Below, in pieces: positions 1-6,040 of a stretch of DNA of 6,040 bases (positions within the stretch are counted from its first letter, which is position 1; each line of letters begins with the position of its first letter). The notes below the pieces were generated by a model. It was not told the DNA's origin and did not search any database. It worked only from the letters and a program-made list of their open reading frames with translations. Location of the stretch: assembly GCA_964407285.1 (NCBI GenBank), contig CAYOVG010000396.1:1-6040 (forward strand), written 5' to 3'. Origin of the DNA: CAYOVG01 sp964407285. Lineage in GTDB: Bacteria > Desulfobacterota > Syntrophobacteria > Syntrophobacterales > Syntrophobacteraceae. The translations under genes were made by a program, and so were the position numbers.

Positions 1-54
1 CCCGCAACCCGCAACCCGCAACCCGCAACCCGCAACCCGCAACCCGCAACCCGC
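1..54. repeat. Heptanucleotide tandem repeat, (CCCGCAA)n
   Basis: Seven perfect copies of CCCGCAA occupy bases 1-49, followed by a partial copy CCCGC (50-54). There are no mismatches, and the left end is cut by the window, so the array may be longer. The last repeat base directly abuts the stop codon (55-57, TAG on the minus strand) of the fliK-like gene, so the array is in the 3' flank of that gene. Read on the minus strand the unit is GGGTTGC, which gives eight G3 tracts with constant 4-base spacers. None of the six frames contains a stop codon within the array. Its role is unknown. Confidence 0.97.
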
Positions 55-1815
55 CTATATCCGGATATTCACCAAACCTTCCAGGGATTCGAGTCTTTCG
101 AAGTGCTGAAGGGAGGTATCCTCGGCCCCCAGAACACTGACCGAACCGAGGTTCATGCCATTGCGCCTGAAAATGCTTTGAAGCTCCCCGGAACGGGAGT
201 TGAGGATCGACCGGAATTCGGCATTCCCGCATTTGAACGAAACAGAGTAATCCCTACCCTGCATGAGGATCATGGTATCGAGTCTGCCTATCCTGTCGAA
301 GTCAAGGTTCACCATGCAGTAGTACGACGGACCCTTGCCGCCGGCGCGCCCCCGCTTGAACGCTATCCGGCCTTCTTTCAGTTCCTTCCAGACAATGGGC
401 AGGAACGTGCAAAACGAGTCCGTTGCTTTTGAAAGGACCTGGAATCCCTCGATATCTCTAAGAAGGCCGTTGATGGATTCGAGCATCTTCTCCCGCGCGG
501 CTCCGGCCCGGTCAGCACTCTCCGAGGATTCACCGGTCCCCGGTGGAGAATGAACGGGCATGCCGTCGGCATCGATCTTCGTGAGCGTGCGTTTCAACTG
601 GAGCAGGGCATGCTTCAAGTCCGCTCCGACGGGAAACGCCGAAGTCCGCAACTCCCTCTCCCCCGCAACGGAAGCCGCCGGCTGCTGCTGCTCCCTCCCG
701 GCCATCCGGGCCGGGCCCGCCGGCTCGGGCTTTCTTCCTTCCTCCAGTTCCGGCGGCATGGGCGTAGCCGGCAACATAGGTTCACCATCCCCGGATTTCC
801 GGGGCCGGGGTGCGTCGAGGGGGGCAAGGGGCTTATCATCCCTCACCTCCGGCGGGTATGCTTCCTCGTCGGGCCGCACAGCGGAAAGCACGTTCGCGGC
901 AGCGGAGCCGTGGACCCTTACCGGTCCCGGGAGCGGCGCAGGCTCGCCCTCCAATCCGGCATCATGGGCGGGAAAGAAGCCCGCGTCTCGGACACCCGCG
1001 CTTTCCCTGCCGGACGCCGCACGCTGATTCATCGATACTGGAGGAACACTTTCGGATGTCCCGGATTCTTTCGGGGCCGCTTCCGCTCCCGGCTCCCGTA
1101 CAGGCAAACTTCGAGCGCCGGTTTCTCTTGCCGCGAACGCCTTCAGTTTGGCTTCGAAACCGACACCCGTATTTTCCAGCGCGGCTTTCAGTCGCCCGGG
1201 ATTCAGCGCCTCCCCTTCCAACATCAGCCCCTCTTCCAGGGCATTCAGCACGGTCCTGCTTTCCGGATCGCTCTTCAGCAACTCCAGAAGGCCGCCCACC
1301 CGCTCCTGGATGCTCGTTCGCACCGACCCCAAACCGGCTTTCAGAAGGTCCTGCAACTGGGACCTCATCTCCTTCGGAAGCGACACGGCGTTGTCGGAGG
1401 GCAACGCCTTCAGAAGTCTTTCCGCAATTCCCGTGAAATCCCGCGCGTAGCCCTCCTCCGCGGCAAGGACCCCGGCAAGTTCCCTCATCAGGCCGTTCAA
1501 CGCCGTGCAGGAGGGAATTTTCGCCTGCCCCTCGCCTCCTCCGGACTCACCGGCATAGCCGAGAAACTGCAGCCGCAATTCCTTCCCACCAGGTCCCCCG
1601 GAACCAAGGACCTTCACGAATACCGACGAGTTCTCGCGGACCGGGACCTCCGTCCTCGCCGTAACATAGGAGTCGTCGATTTTGAGGGTAACCCCGCCCG
1701 TGGAGAGCAGATCGACCACTTCAGCCCGGAGCACGTCTCCCAACCTGAGAGCTACGGGTTTTCCCGCGATTTTCTCGACACTGATGAGCGCGCCGACGAG
1801 ATCCGAAACCTTCAT
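55..1815 (-). CDS. fliK: FliK-like flagellar hook-length control protein
   Basis: 586 residues, ATG start. FliK proteins are secreted through the flagellar export apparatus, measure hook length and trigger the FlhB switch from rod/hook to filament substrates. The best evidence is the C-terminal part. Residues about 495-562 look like the Flg_hook (FliK C-terminal) domain: a strand pair around MVNLDFDRIGRLDTMILMQG, then YSVSFKCGNAEFRSIL, and the typical ending FRRNGMNLGSVSVLG. Residues 1-90 form a beta-rich segment (GKPVALRLGDVLRAEVVDLL) of the kind seen at the start of FliK-like proteins in Desulfobacterota. Residues 105-230 are predicted helical, and 230-440 are rich in Pro, Ala, Glu and Gly and probably disordered, as expected of a ruler region. 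No signal peptide is visible, which fits type III export. The start follows the hybrid kinase stop by 15 bases. The upstream sequence is G-rich (AGGGCGGGGG) rather than a clean Shine-Dalgarno. It is the last gene of the apparent operon within the window. The family call is from pattern only, and the middle is too divergent to support it. Confidence 0.7.
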   Translation of the reverse strand: MKVSDLVGALISVEKIAGKPVALRLGDVLRAEVVDLLSTGGVTLKIDDSYVTARTEVPVRENSSVFVKVLGSGGPGGKELRLQFLGYAGESGGGEGQAKIPSCTALNGLMRELAGVLAAEEGYARDFTGIAERLLKALPSDNAVSLPKEMRSQLQDLLKAGLGSVRTSIQERVGGLLELLKSDPESRTVLNALEEGLMLEGEALNPGRLKAALENTGVGFEAKLKAFAARETGARSLPVREPGAEAAPKESGTSESVPPVSMNQRAASGRESAGVRDAGFFPAHDAGLEGEPAPLPGPVRVHGSAAANVLSAVRPDEEAYPPEVRDDKPLAPLDAPRPRKSGDGEPMLPATPMPPELEEGRKPEPAGPARMAGREQQQPAASVAGERELRTSAFPVGADLKHALLQLKRTLTKIDADGMPVHSPPGTGESSESADRAGAAREKMLESINGLLRDIEGFQVLSKATDSFCTFLPIVWKELKEGRIAFKRGRAGGKGPSYYCMVNLDFDRIGRLDTMILMQGRDYSVSFKCGNAEFRSILNSRSGELQSIFRRNGMNLGSVSVLGAEDTSLQHFERLESLEGLVNIRI

Positions 1816-1830
1816 GCCGCCCCCGCCCTG

Positions 1831-4068
1831 CTACGGCCCGACCACTTCGCGCAGCACTTTCTCCAAGTCCTGAATCCGATACGGTTTGCAGATGATGCCC
1901 TTGTACCCGTATTTTCTGAAGTCGGCCATGGCCAGTTCATCCGAGTAGCCGCTGGAAGCAACGGCCTTGACCCGCGGGTCTATTTCGAGGAGTTTTTCGA
2001 GGGTCTCCTTGCCCCCCATTCCGCCGGGAATGGTAAGGTCCATGATGACCGCGTCGAAGGGATCGTCCGACCCCAACGCCCGCAGGTAAACGGCGATGGC
2101 CCGGCTCCCGTCTTCGGCGAATTCAACGTCGTAGCCCAGGTGCGCGAGCATTTCGCCGGCGATGAAGCGTACGAGTTCGTCATCGTCCATCAGGAGCACT
2201 TTCCCCCTGTGGGTAAAGTGAAACGAACCGTCCATATCGGGCATGGGAGGCATCCGCCTTACGGCCGGCAAATAGAAGGTGAAGGCGGCCCCTTCGCCGG
2301 TACGGGACCTGACGCCGATATACCCGCCATGTTTCCTGATAATGGAATAGGATGTCGCCAGTCCCAATCCGGTGCCGTCCTGCTTGGTGGTGAAATAAGG
2401 ATCGAAAATCTTCGAGAGATGCTCCTCGGGAATGCCGGGACCGTTGTCCGAAACCGATATTCGCACATAATCGCCTTTCGGCAACGGTACGGAACCATCA
2501 CCCGGAAGCGGAGCGTTTTCCACCGCTATCGCGACGACTCCCCCTGCCGGCATGGCTTGATACGCATTGATGACCAGGTTGCTGATCACCTGGTTTATCT
2601 GTCCTTCATCGATTTCAGCCGACCACAGATCCGGCCGAATCTGAAACTCGCATTTGACATTGGTCCCGCGGAGAGCGAACTCCGCCGTATCCCTGACCAG
2701 TTGCCCCACTCGCGCGATGCGCCTGATAGGGTCTCCCCCCTTCGAGAACGTAAGCAGTTGCCGGGTAAGATCCCTGGCCCGGAGACACGCCTTTTCCGTT
2801 GCCTTCAACCGCTCCAGCAGCCTGCCGCCGCAACTTCCGTCCACGACCGCCAGTGATATGCTGCCGAGAACGGCGGTGAGAAGGTTATTGAAATCGTGAG
2901 CGATTCCTCCGGCGAGAAGGCCCACCGACTCCAGCTTCTGCGACTTGAAGAGTTCTTCCTCCATTCTCTTGTGTTCCGTAATATTGCGCACGTGCTCGGC
3001 AACCATCGACACCTTGCCGGATGAGTCGAATACGGGAAAAGCCCTCACTTCGTTTACCGCCCCGCCGAAAAGATCGGCCACTTCCGCCTGCTCCATCCGC
3101 CCCGTCTCGAAAACTCTCCTCACCGGACACGGTTCGCAAGGAGCGCTGCGACGGGCGTAGATCTCGTAGCAACGCGGCTCCGAATCCCAGGTGTCGGATT
3201 CGGACAAGGTGGGAGACTGGAGGCGCTCCACCTCGAGGCAGTTGCTCATGAGTATCCTGAACTCCCTGTCCTGGACCGTTAGCAGGTCGGGAATGGCAAG
3301 GAAAATATTGCGGAGCAACTCACGGGATTCCTTCAAACGCACTTCAGCCCTCTTGCGTTCGGCGACCTCCGCGTTGAGCCTGCTTACCGTCTCCTCAAGC
3401 TGGGCCGTACGCTCGCGGACGATCTGCTCCAGCCTCGCCCGGTGCAGAAGCAGTTCCTCTTCCGACGCGGTCAACATGGAGACCTTATGCTCCAGGCTCT
3501 TGTTGAACTCCCTGATCCTCTTGTACAGTTCGAAGCTCTCCAGGGCATTGGCGCTGTTCAGCATGACGATCGAAAGAAGACTCAGGGAAACATCGCGAAT
3601 ATGCTTGAAATCGACAGCGGGAATTCCCAGGAACATTCCCCGCACTCTCGACACCGTCGCCATCACGTGCAGGAGGATCTGCCGGTCGTAGTCCCTGGAG
3701 AAGACGAACACGGGTCTGTTGGTCCTGAGCGCCCGCGCAAAGCTTCCGTCCTCCACGAGATACTCCACTTCCCGCTGAAGCCATTCCCGCCTGTCCGGAG
3801 GCACGCAGTCGGCGAATACGAAATCGGAACTGCTCTCTTCCACCAGAAAGAAAGCGGTGCAATGGAACGGGATCAGGCGCTCCACCCGCAGCCTCGTCTC
3901 GTTCAGAATCATCGAGGGCTCATCCATCCGATTGATGCTGGACTGGAAGTCCCCCACCGAGGCGGCCATTTCCATTGCTTCCAGCGAAAACCGGCTCACC
4001 TCCTCGAGGTGATCCAGGCGCGCTTTCATCTCCCGAACATCCTTGTGCTTTGAAAAGGCATCATCCAT
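1831..4068 (-). CDS. Soluble GAF-PAS hybrid histidine kinase with C-terminal receiver
   Basis: 745 residues from the ATG at 4068. This is a sensor kinase expected to autophosphorylate on His and pass phosphate to its own receiver Asp. Domains: a GAF-like segment at about 45-185; a coiled coil at about 185-250; a PAS domain at about 250-370 with Cys300, Cys311 and Cys314 in a C-x10-C-x2-CP pattern; HisKA with H-box GGIAHDFNN (His391); a HATPase with N-box around Asn501, G1 DNGPGIP (541-547), F-box IFDPYFTTK and G2 GTGLGLA (565-571); then a receiver at about 622-745 with acidic pocket DDD 628-630, phospho-acceptor Asp677 (MDLTIPGG), Ser706 and Lys728 (CKPY). All catalytic motifs look intact. 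I see no membrane segment, so it should be cytoplasmic. The reading frame stays open to a TTG at 4095, but the ATG at 4068 is preferred because AGGG lies 9 bases upstream and nothing similar precedes the TTG. It overlaps the HDOD gene by 8 bases. There is no separate output domain, so the receiver may be regulatory or pass phosphate on. The signal sensed is unknown. Confidence 0.95.
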   Translation of the reverse strand: MDDAFSKHKDVREMKARLDHLEEVSRFSLEAMEMAASVGDFQSSINRMDEPSMILNETRLRVERLIPFHCTAFFLVEESSSDFVFADCVPPDRREWLQREVEYLVEDGSFARALRTNRPVFVFSRDYDRQILLHVMATVSRVRGMFLGIPAVDFKHIRDVSLSLLSIVMLNSANALESFELYKRIREFNKSLEHKVSMLTASEEELLLHRARLEQIVRERTAQLEETVSRLNAEVAERKRAEVRLKESRELLRNIFLAIPDLLTVQDREFRILMSNCLEVERLQSPTLSESDTWDSEPRCYEIYARRSAPCEPCPVRRVFETGRMEQAEVADLFGGAVNEVRAFPVFDSSGKVSMVAEHVRNITEHKRMEEELFKSQKLESVGLLAGGIAHDFNNLLTAVLGSISLAVVDGSCGGRLLERLKATEKACLRARDLTRQLLTFSKGGDPIRRIARVGQLVRDTAEFALRGTNVKCEFQIRPDLWSAEIDEGQINQVISNLVINAYQAMPAGGVVAIAVENAPLPGDGSVPLPKGDYVRISVSDNGPGIPEEHLSKIFDPYFTTKQDGTGLGLATSYSIIRKHGGYIGVRSRTGEGAAFTFYLPAVRRMPPMPDMDGSFHFTHRGKVLLMDDDELVRFIAGEMLAHLGYDVEFAEDGSRAIAVYLRALGSDDPFDAVIMDLTIPGGMGGKETLEKLLEIDPRVKAVASSGYSDELAMADFRKYGYKGIICKPYRIQDLEKVLREVVGP

Positions 4069-5341
4069 CAGCAAAAACCCTGGTGATCTCACCAATCTGA
4101 CGATCGATCTGCTTGATCATGGTTGCGAAGATACTCTTTGGCAGATCGAGGCACTCCCACGCTTCCGCATCGAGGGGATGCACCAGGACCTCACCGCTGG
4201 TCCCGACCCCCATCGCATTGATCAGCAAGTCGGCCACGTGAACGATAGCCGGCTCCATGGGATCGTGCGATTTCATCGGTTTATGGTGAAAGCGGACTAT
4301 GTTTTCGATAGACACGGGCAATCGCCATTCCTTCAGGAAGCGCCCTCCCATCGAAGCATGACTGACTCCGAAGACTTCCCGCTCCTTGTCGAGCAAAAAG
4401 GAGTTGTCGAATCTTGCCCATAGAAGAGCCTCGCTCGCATCATCCGGCAAACACTTGAACACCACCAGCCGCCCCAGGTCGTGGAGCAACCCGGCGGTGA
4501 AGAGGCGTTCCACGTTGTAGACTCTTTTGAAACCTCCCATGATCCGGGACGCGACACCGCACGCGACGCTGTGTTCCCAGAACATCTTCATATTGACCAT
4601 GTCGTCGGGAATGCCCTTGAAACAGGTCATGATCGTTATCCCCAGGGCCAGCACGCCGATCTCCTTGGTCCCGATCAGCGTCACGGCGCGGGAAACCGTC
4701 TCCACCCTGGAAGAAAACCTGTAGATCGGGCTGTTGGCCAGTTTGAGAAGTTTAGCGGACAGGCTGGTGTCGTTCTTGATGATATTGGCTATGTCCTTGG
4801 CCGAACTTCTGGGATCGTTGATCGCATCGTTTATCTGGAAGAAAATGGAGGGAAGGGACGGGAGTTTCATGTCTTTTCGCAGCAGGTCCCTGGGGCTGAT
4901 GCTCCGTTCCCGGTTTGAGAAGGGGCATTCCCGATGGTCCCGGGACTCGTCGCCCAACGCCCCGCTCCCGCTCAGAGTCTCTTCGAGTTCATCCAACACG
5001 AGTTCCCCTTCGGCAGCCCGCCGCGCCAGCCTCAGGACGCACACCCGGTACAACTCGCGAATCGCTTCATGATCCTTGTTCGTATGACGGAACTTGCAGG
5101 CCACCAACCGGGCGGCCTTCTGAAGCACAACGGGGTCCAACTCCGCAACCGCGGCCTGGTTCGCTTCGTTTTCCGATACCCCCTCGATCTTGGCTTCAGT
5201 GATACCCCAAATTTTCAACACACGCAGATGCTTCTCCGATAACACAACGCCCTTCCCAAGGAGAAAGCGGCCGTTGCGATCGTAGATATCTTCGGCGATT
5301 ACCATGCCGGGCTTGATTTCTCCGACAACGATCGAATCCAT
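4061..5341 (-). CDS. HDOD domain signalling protein
   Basis: 426 residues from the ATG at 5341. HDOD proteins are HD-superfamily relatives that act in signalling, often in motility, chemotaxis or c-di-GMP-linked pathways, and most have no proven enzyme activity. The N-terminal 55 residues (VGEIKPGMVIAEDIYDRNGR, then LTE-like LSEKHLRVLK) match the small module often found before HD-GYP and HDOD domains. Residues about 60-145 are a charged, helical linker. The HDOD core spans about 158-355: LPSLPSIFFQINDAI, the SLSAKLLKLANSP segment, SRAVTLIG, then His257 (FWEHS), AGLLHDLGRLV (His287-Asp288), SHASMGGRFLKEW (His328) and FHHKP (His352-His353), with HVAD (Asp370) after it. The HD-type ligand set thus looks complete, but there is no GYP motif, so c-di-GMP hydrolysis is not indicated. 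No membrane segment is seen. It is first in the apparent operon, and its stop lies inside the hybrid kinase gene. An alternative GTG start at 5353 would add four residues. Confidence 0.93.
   Translation of the reverse strand: MDSIVVGEIKPGMVIAEDIYDRNGRFLLGKGVVLSEKHLRVLKIWGITEAKIEGVSENEANQAAVAELDPVVLQKAARLVACKFRHTNKDHEAIRELYRVCVLRLARRAAEGELVLDELEETLSGSGALGDESRDHRECPFSNRERSISPRDLLRKDMKLPSLPSIFFQINDAINDPRSSAKDIANIIKNDTSLSAKLLKLANSPIYRFSSRVETVSRAVTLIGTKEIGVLALGITIMTCFKGIPDDMVNMKMFWEHSVACGVASRIMGGFKRVYNVERLFTAGLLHDLGRLVVFKCLPDDASEALLWARFDNSFLLDKEREVFGVSHASMGGRFLKEWRLPVSIENIVRFHHKPMKSHDPMEPAIVHVADLLINAMGVGTSGEVLVHPLDAEAWECLDLPKSIFATMIKQIDRQIGEITRVFADG
4078..4081 (-). promoter_or_regulatory. Shine-Dalgarno for the hybrid kinase
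   Basis: On the minus strand AGGG is followed by nine bases and then the ATG at 4068-4066. It lies within the last codons of the HDOD gene. It favours this ATG over the in-frame TTG at 4095 and GTG at 4092, neither of which has a purine-rich leader. The stop of the upstream gene (TGA, 4063-4061) is only a few bases into the kinase gene, so translational coupling is likely. Confidence 0.5.
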
Positions 5342-5344
5342 AAT

Positions 5345-5354
5345 CCCCTTCACC
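5345..5354 (-). promoter_or_regulatory. Shine-Dalgarno for the HDOD gene
   Basis: On the minus strand GGTGAAGGGG precedes the ATG at 5341. GGTGA, complementary to the 16S rRNA 3' end, ends 8 bases before the ATG, which is good spacing. The competing GTG at 5353-5351 lies inside this element and has only an AT-rich leader without purine-rich sequence. This decides for the ATG. Confidence 0.55.
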
Positions 5355-5412
5355 GTGAATGAATTTTAATGTACCCGACCGAAAATCCGGTTGGCGCACA
5401 TACGGATTGGGA

Positions 5413-5427
5413 CGTGTACCGTTCACG
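5413..5427. promoter_or_regulatory. 15-bp near-palindrome, possible operator
   Basis: The plus strand reads CGTGTACCGTTCACG. Six of the seven base pairs around the central C are symmetric; only the T-T pair at 5417/5423 breaks the dyad. It lies about 72 bases before the HDOD start codon, where a dimeric regulator could bind. A dyad of this quality can arise by chance in a gap of this size, so the regulatory role is inference. Confidence 0.3.
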
Positions 5428-5588
5428 CTAATGGCTGAGACATACCGCTCGCCCTCCCGTGCCACGGTTCGGCAGCTATGAGCAGAGCAGGCAATTCGTT
5501 CATTCGGTCAGATCGTGTGAATGCTTTAGACTTTTTCCAACGGCGAAACATCTCCCATGCGCCATTGCACGCTCCATAACAACCCCAC

Positions 5589-5603
5589 CGGCGGATACCG
5601 CCG
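5589..5603. repeat. Perfect inverted repeat CGGCGG-ATA-CCGCCG
   Basis: A 6-bp all-GC stem with a 3-base loop starts 29 bases after the stop codon of the flavoprotein gene in its direction of transcription. The position suits a 3' mRNA hairpin or terminator. However, the sequence after it on the minus strand (GTGGGGTTGTTATGG) is not a proper T-run, so Rho-independent termination is doubtful. It may only stabilise the mRNA end. Confidence 0.4.
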
Positions 5604-5632
5604 CAACGCCATCCGGCTCACGGGCAGTCGCG

Positions 5633-6040
5633 TCAGGGAGATGCGGCCGGCGATTCAAGCTTTTTGAGAACCAGAAAGAGCTCCTTTCCGGCCTCATACG
5701 CCTCTGTCAGATATTCAGGATGTTTAAGCACGTCCCCTTCGAAGTCAAGCCCTCTGTACAGCAGGCTCCTCCAGACCTCCATGTTGAGCGTATCGAGGAA
5801 GTACCTCACGGTCTGCAGCGCCCCTTCAAACAGTTTCTTTCCACTGGTCGCTCCCACGGAGATGAAAAGCCCTTTGCGTCCGGGGTCCAGCCTGCCGAAG
5901 GGAGCCTTCTCTATCCAGTACTTCTTCACCCACAGGGACTGGCACCGATCCATGAAGATCTTCATGTGAGCGCTCACGGTGTAGAAGAATATCGGCGACG
6001 CCAGCATGATGCCCCGACAATCCAGGAGCTTGGCGTAGAC
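5633..6040 (-). CDS. Flavodoxin-fold flavoprotein, FMN reductase-like (5' end missing)
   Basis: 135 codons plus a TGA stop. The frame is open to the right edge of the window, so the true start lies outside; an ATG at 6007 is internal to the conserved domain. The family (NADPH-dependent FMN reductase, flavodoxin-like and iron-sulfur flavoproteins) binds FMN and moves electrons. The key match is GIMLASPIFFYTVSAHMKIFMDRC, cited here as two parts: GIMLASPIFFYTVSAH, the loop that contacts the flavin ring, then MKIFMDRC, the helix typical of the family. After it come RKGLFISVGATSGKKLFEGA and a helical C-terminus with conserved-looking FLDTLNMEV and GLDFEGDVLKHPE. The N-terminal phosphate-binding loop and any Cys cluster of the iron-sulfur subtype would be outside the window, so the subtype cannot be decided. 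It is likely a separate transcription unit from the HDOD gene, given the 291-base gap. Physiological substrate unknown. Confidence 0.85.
   Translation of the reverse strand, partial: VYAKLLDCRGIMLASPIFFYTVSAHMKIFMDRCQSLWVKKYWIEKAPFGRLDPGRKGLFISVGATSGKKLFEGALQTVRYFLDTLNMEVWRSLLYRGLDFEGDVLKHPEYLTEAYEAGKELFLVLKKLESPAASP

Larger units (their letters stand above)
5342..5632. other. Non-coding gap between flavoprotein and HDOD genes
   Basis: 291 bases without a credible gene. Short open frames here have no good start context and are in the wrong phase for either neighbour. It must hold the promoter for the three-gene unit to its left unless that unit is read through from the flavoprotein gene. An AT-rich patch (ATTAAAATTC on the minus strand, 5372-5361) just before the HDOD gene could be a -10 region, but no -35 box fits it. 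An imperfect hairpin lies at 5375-5394 (CCGACCG/CGGTTGG, six Watson-Crick pairs plus one G-T). It has no T-run on either side, so it is not a clear terminator. Confidence 0.7.

Noticed and set aside
550..2856. A 768-codon open frame on the plus strand, antisense to the fliK-like and kinase genes.
   Set aside because: It runs across the junction of two well-supported minus-strand genes. Its translation is rich in Arg, Pro, Gly and His with no recognisable domain, as expected for the antisense of GC-rich coding sequence.
4069..4095. N-terminal extension of the hybrid kinase from a TTG at 4095 (or GTG at 4092).
   Set aside because: No Shine-Dalgarno precedes these codons, while the ATG at 4068 has AGGG at 9 bases. 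The extension would also deepen the overlap with the HDOD gene.
4061..5341. HDOD protein as a c-di-GMP phosphodiesterase of the HD-GYP type.
   Set aside because: The His/Asp ligands look present, but the GYP motif is absent and the LPSLPSIFFQIN...SLSAKLLKLANSP pattern is that of HDOD, for which this activity is not established.
5375..5394. Hairpin CCGACCG/CGGTTGG as a terminator.
   Set aside because: No T-run follows on either strand, and on the minus-strand transcript one pair becomes an A-C mismatch.
5501..5528. Sigma-28-like promoter on the minus strand (TAAA, then 16 bases, then ACCGAATG).
   Set aside because: The -35 half TAAA is short and common, the -10 half matches only 4 of 8 consensus bases, and the spacing is one base off. 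It is attractive because of the flagellar gene, but not supported.
5500..5697. A 65-codon minus-strand open frame overlapping the end of the flavoprotein gene.
   Set aside because: It overlaps conserved flavoprotein codons in another frame, and the translation shows no family features.

Overview
The window looks like chromosomal DNA from a motile, GC-rich Gram-negative bacterium. Desulfobacterota (former Deltaproteobacteria, Syntrophobacter/Desulfo-type) is my best guess. That guess rests on the style of the proteins: an HDOD protein beside a soluble GAF-PAS hybrid histidine kinase with a MDLTIPGGMGG receiver motif, and a FliK-like protein with an OB-like N-terminal segment. It does not rest on any marker gene. 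All four genes I can support are on the minus strand, so transcription runs from right to left.

Right edge (6040 to 5633): the 3' part of a flavodoxin-fold flavoprotein (NADPH-dependent FMN reductase or iron-sulfur flavoprotein-like). Its start lies outside the window. A 291-base non-coding gap follows (5632 to 5342). It contains a perfect 6-bp hairpin just after the flavoprotein gene and a 15-bp near-palindrome that could be an operator for the next genes. I found no convincing promoter consensus in it.

Main unit (5341 to 55): three closely packed genes that look like one operon. They are (1) an HDOD signalling protein with an N-terminal GMVIAEDIYD-type module; (2) a 745-residue cytoplasmic hybrid histidine kinase (GAF-like, coiled coil, Cys-containing PAS, HisKA, HATPase, receiver) that starts 8 bases inside the end of gene 1; and (3) a 586-residue FliK-type flagellar hook-length control protein that starts 15 bases after gene 2. 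The order suggests that signal-sensing proteins are co-expressed with a flagellar assembly protein, but a functional link is inference only.

Left edge (1 to 54): directly after the fliK-like stop codon is a tandem array of the heptamer CCCGCAA, with at least 7.7 copies and cut by the window edge. On the transcribed (minus) sense it reads as G3 tracts spaced by four bases. It therefore fits the textbook G-quadruplex pattern in the mRNA 3' of fliK, and it is the most unusual element here. No tRNA, rRNA, CRISPR array, transposase or phage gene was seen.
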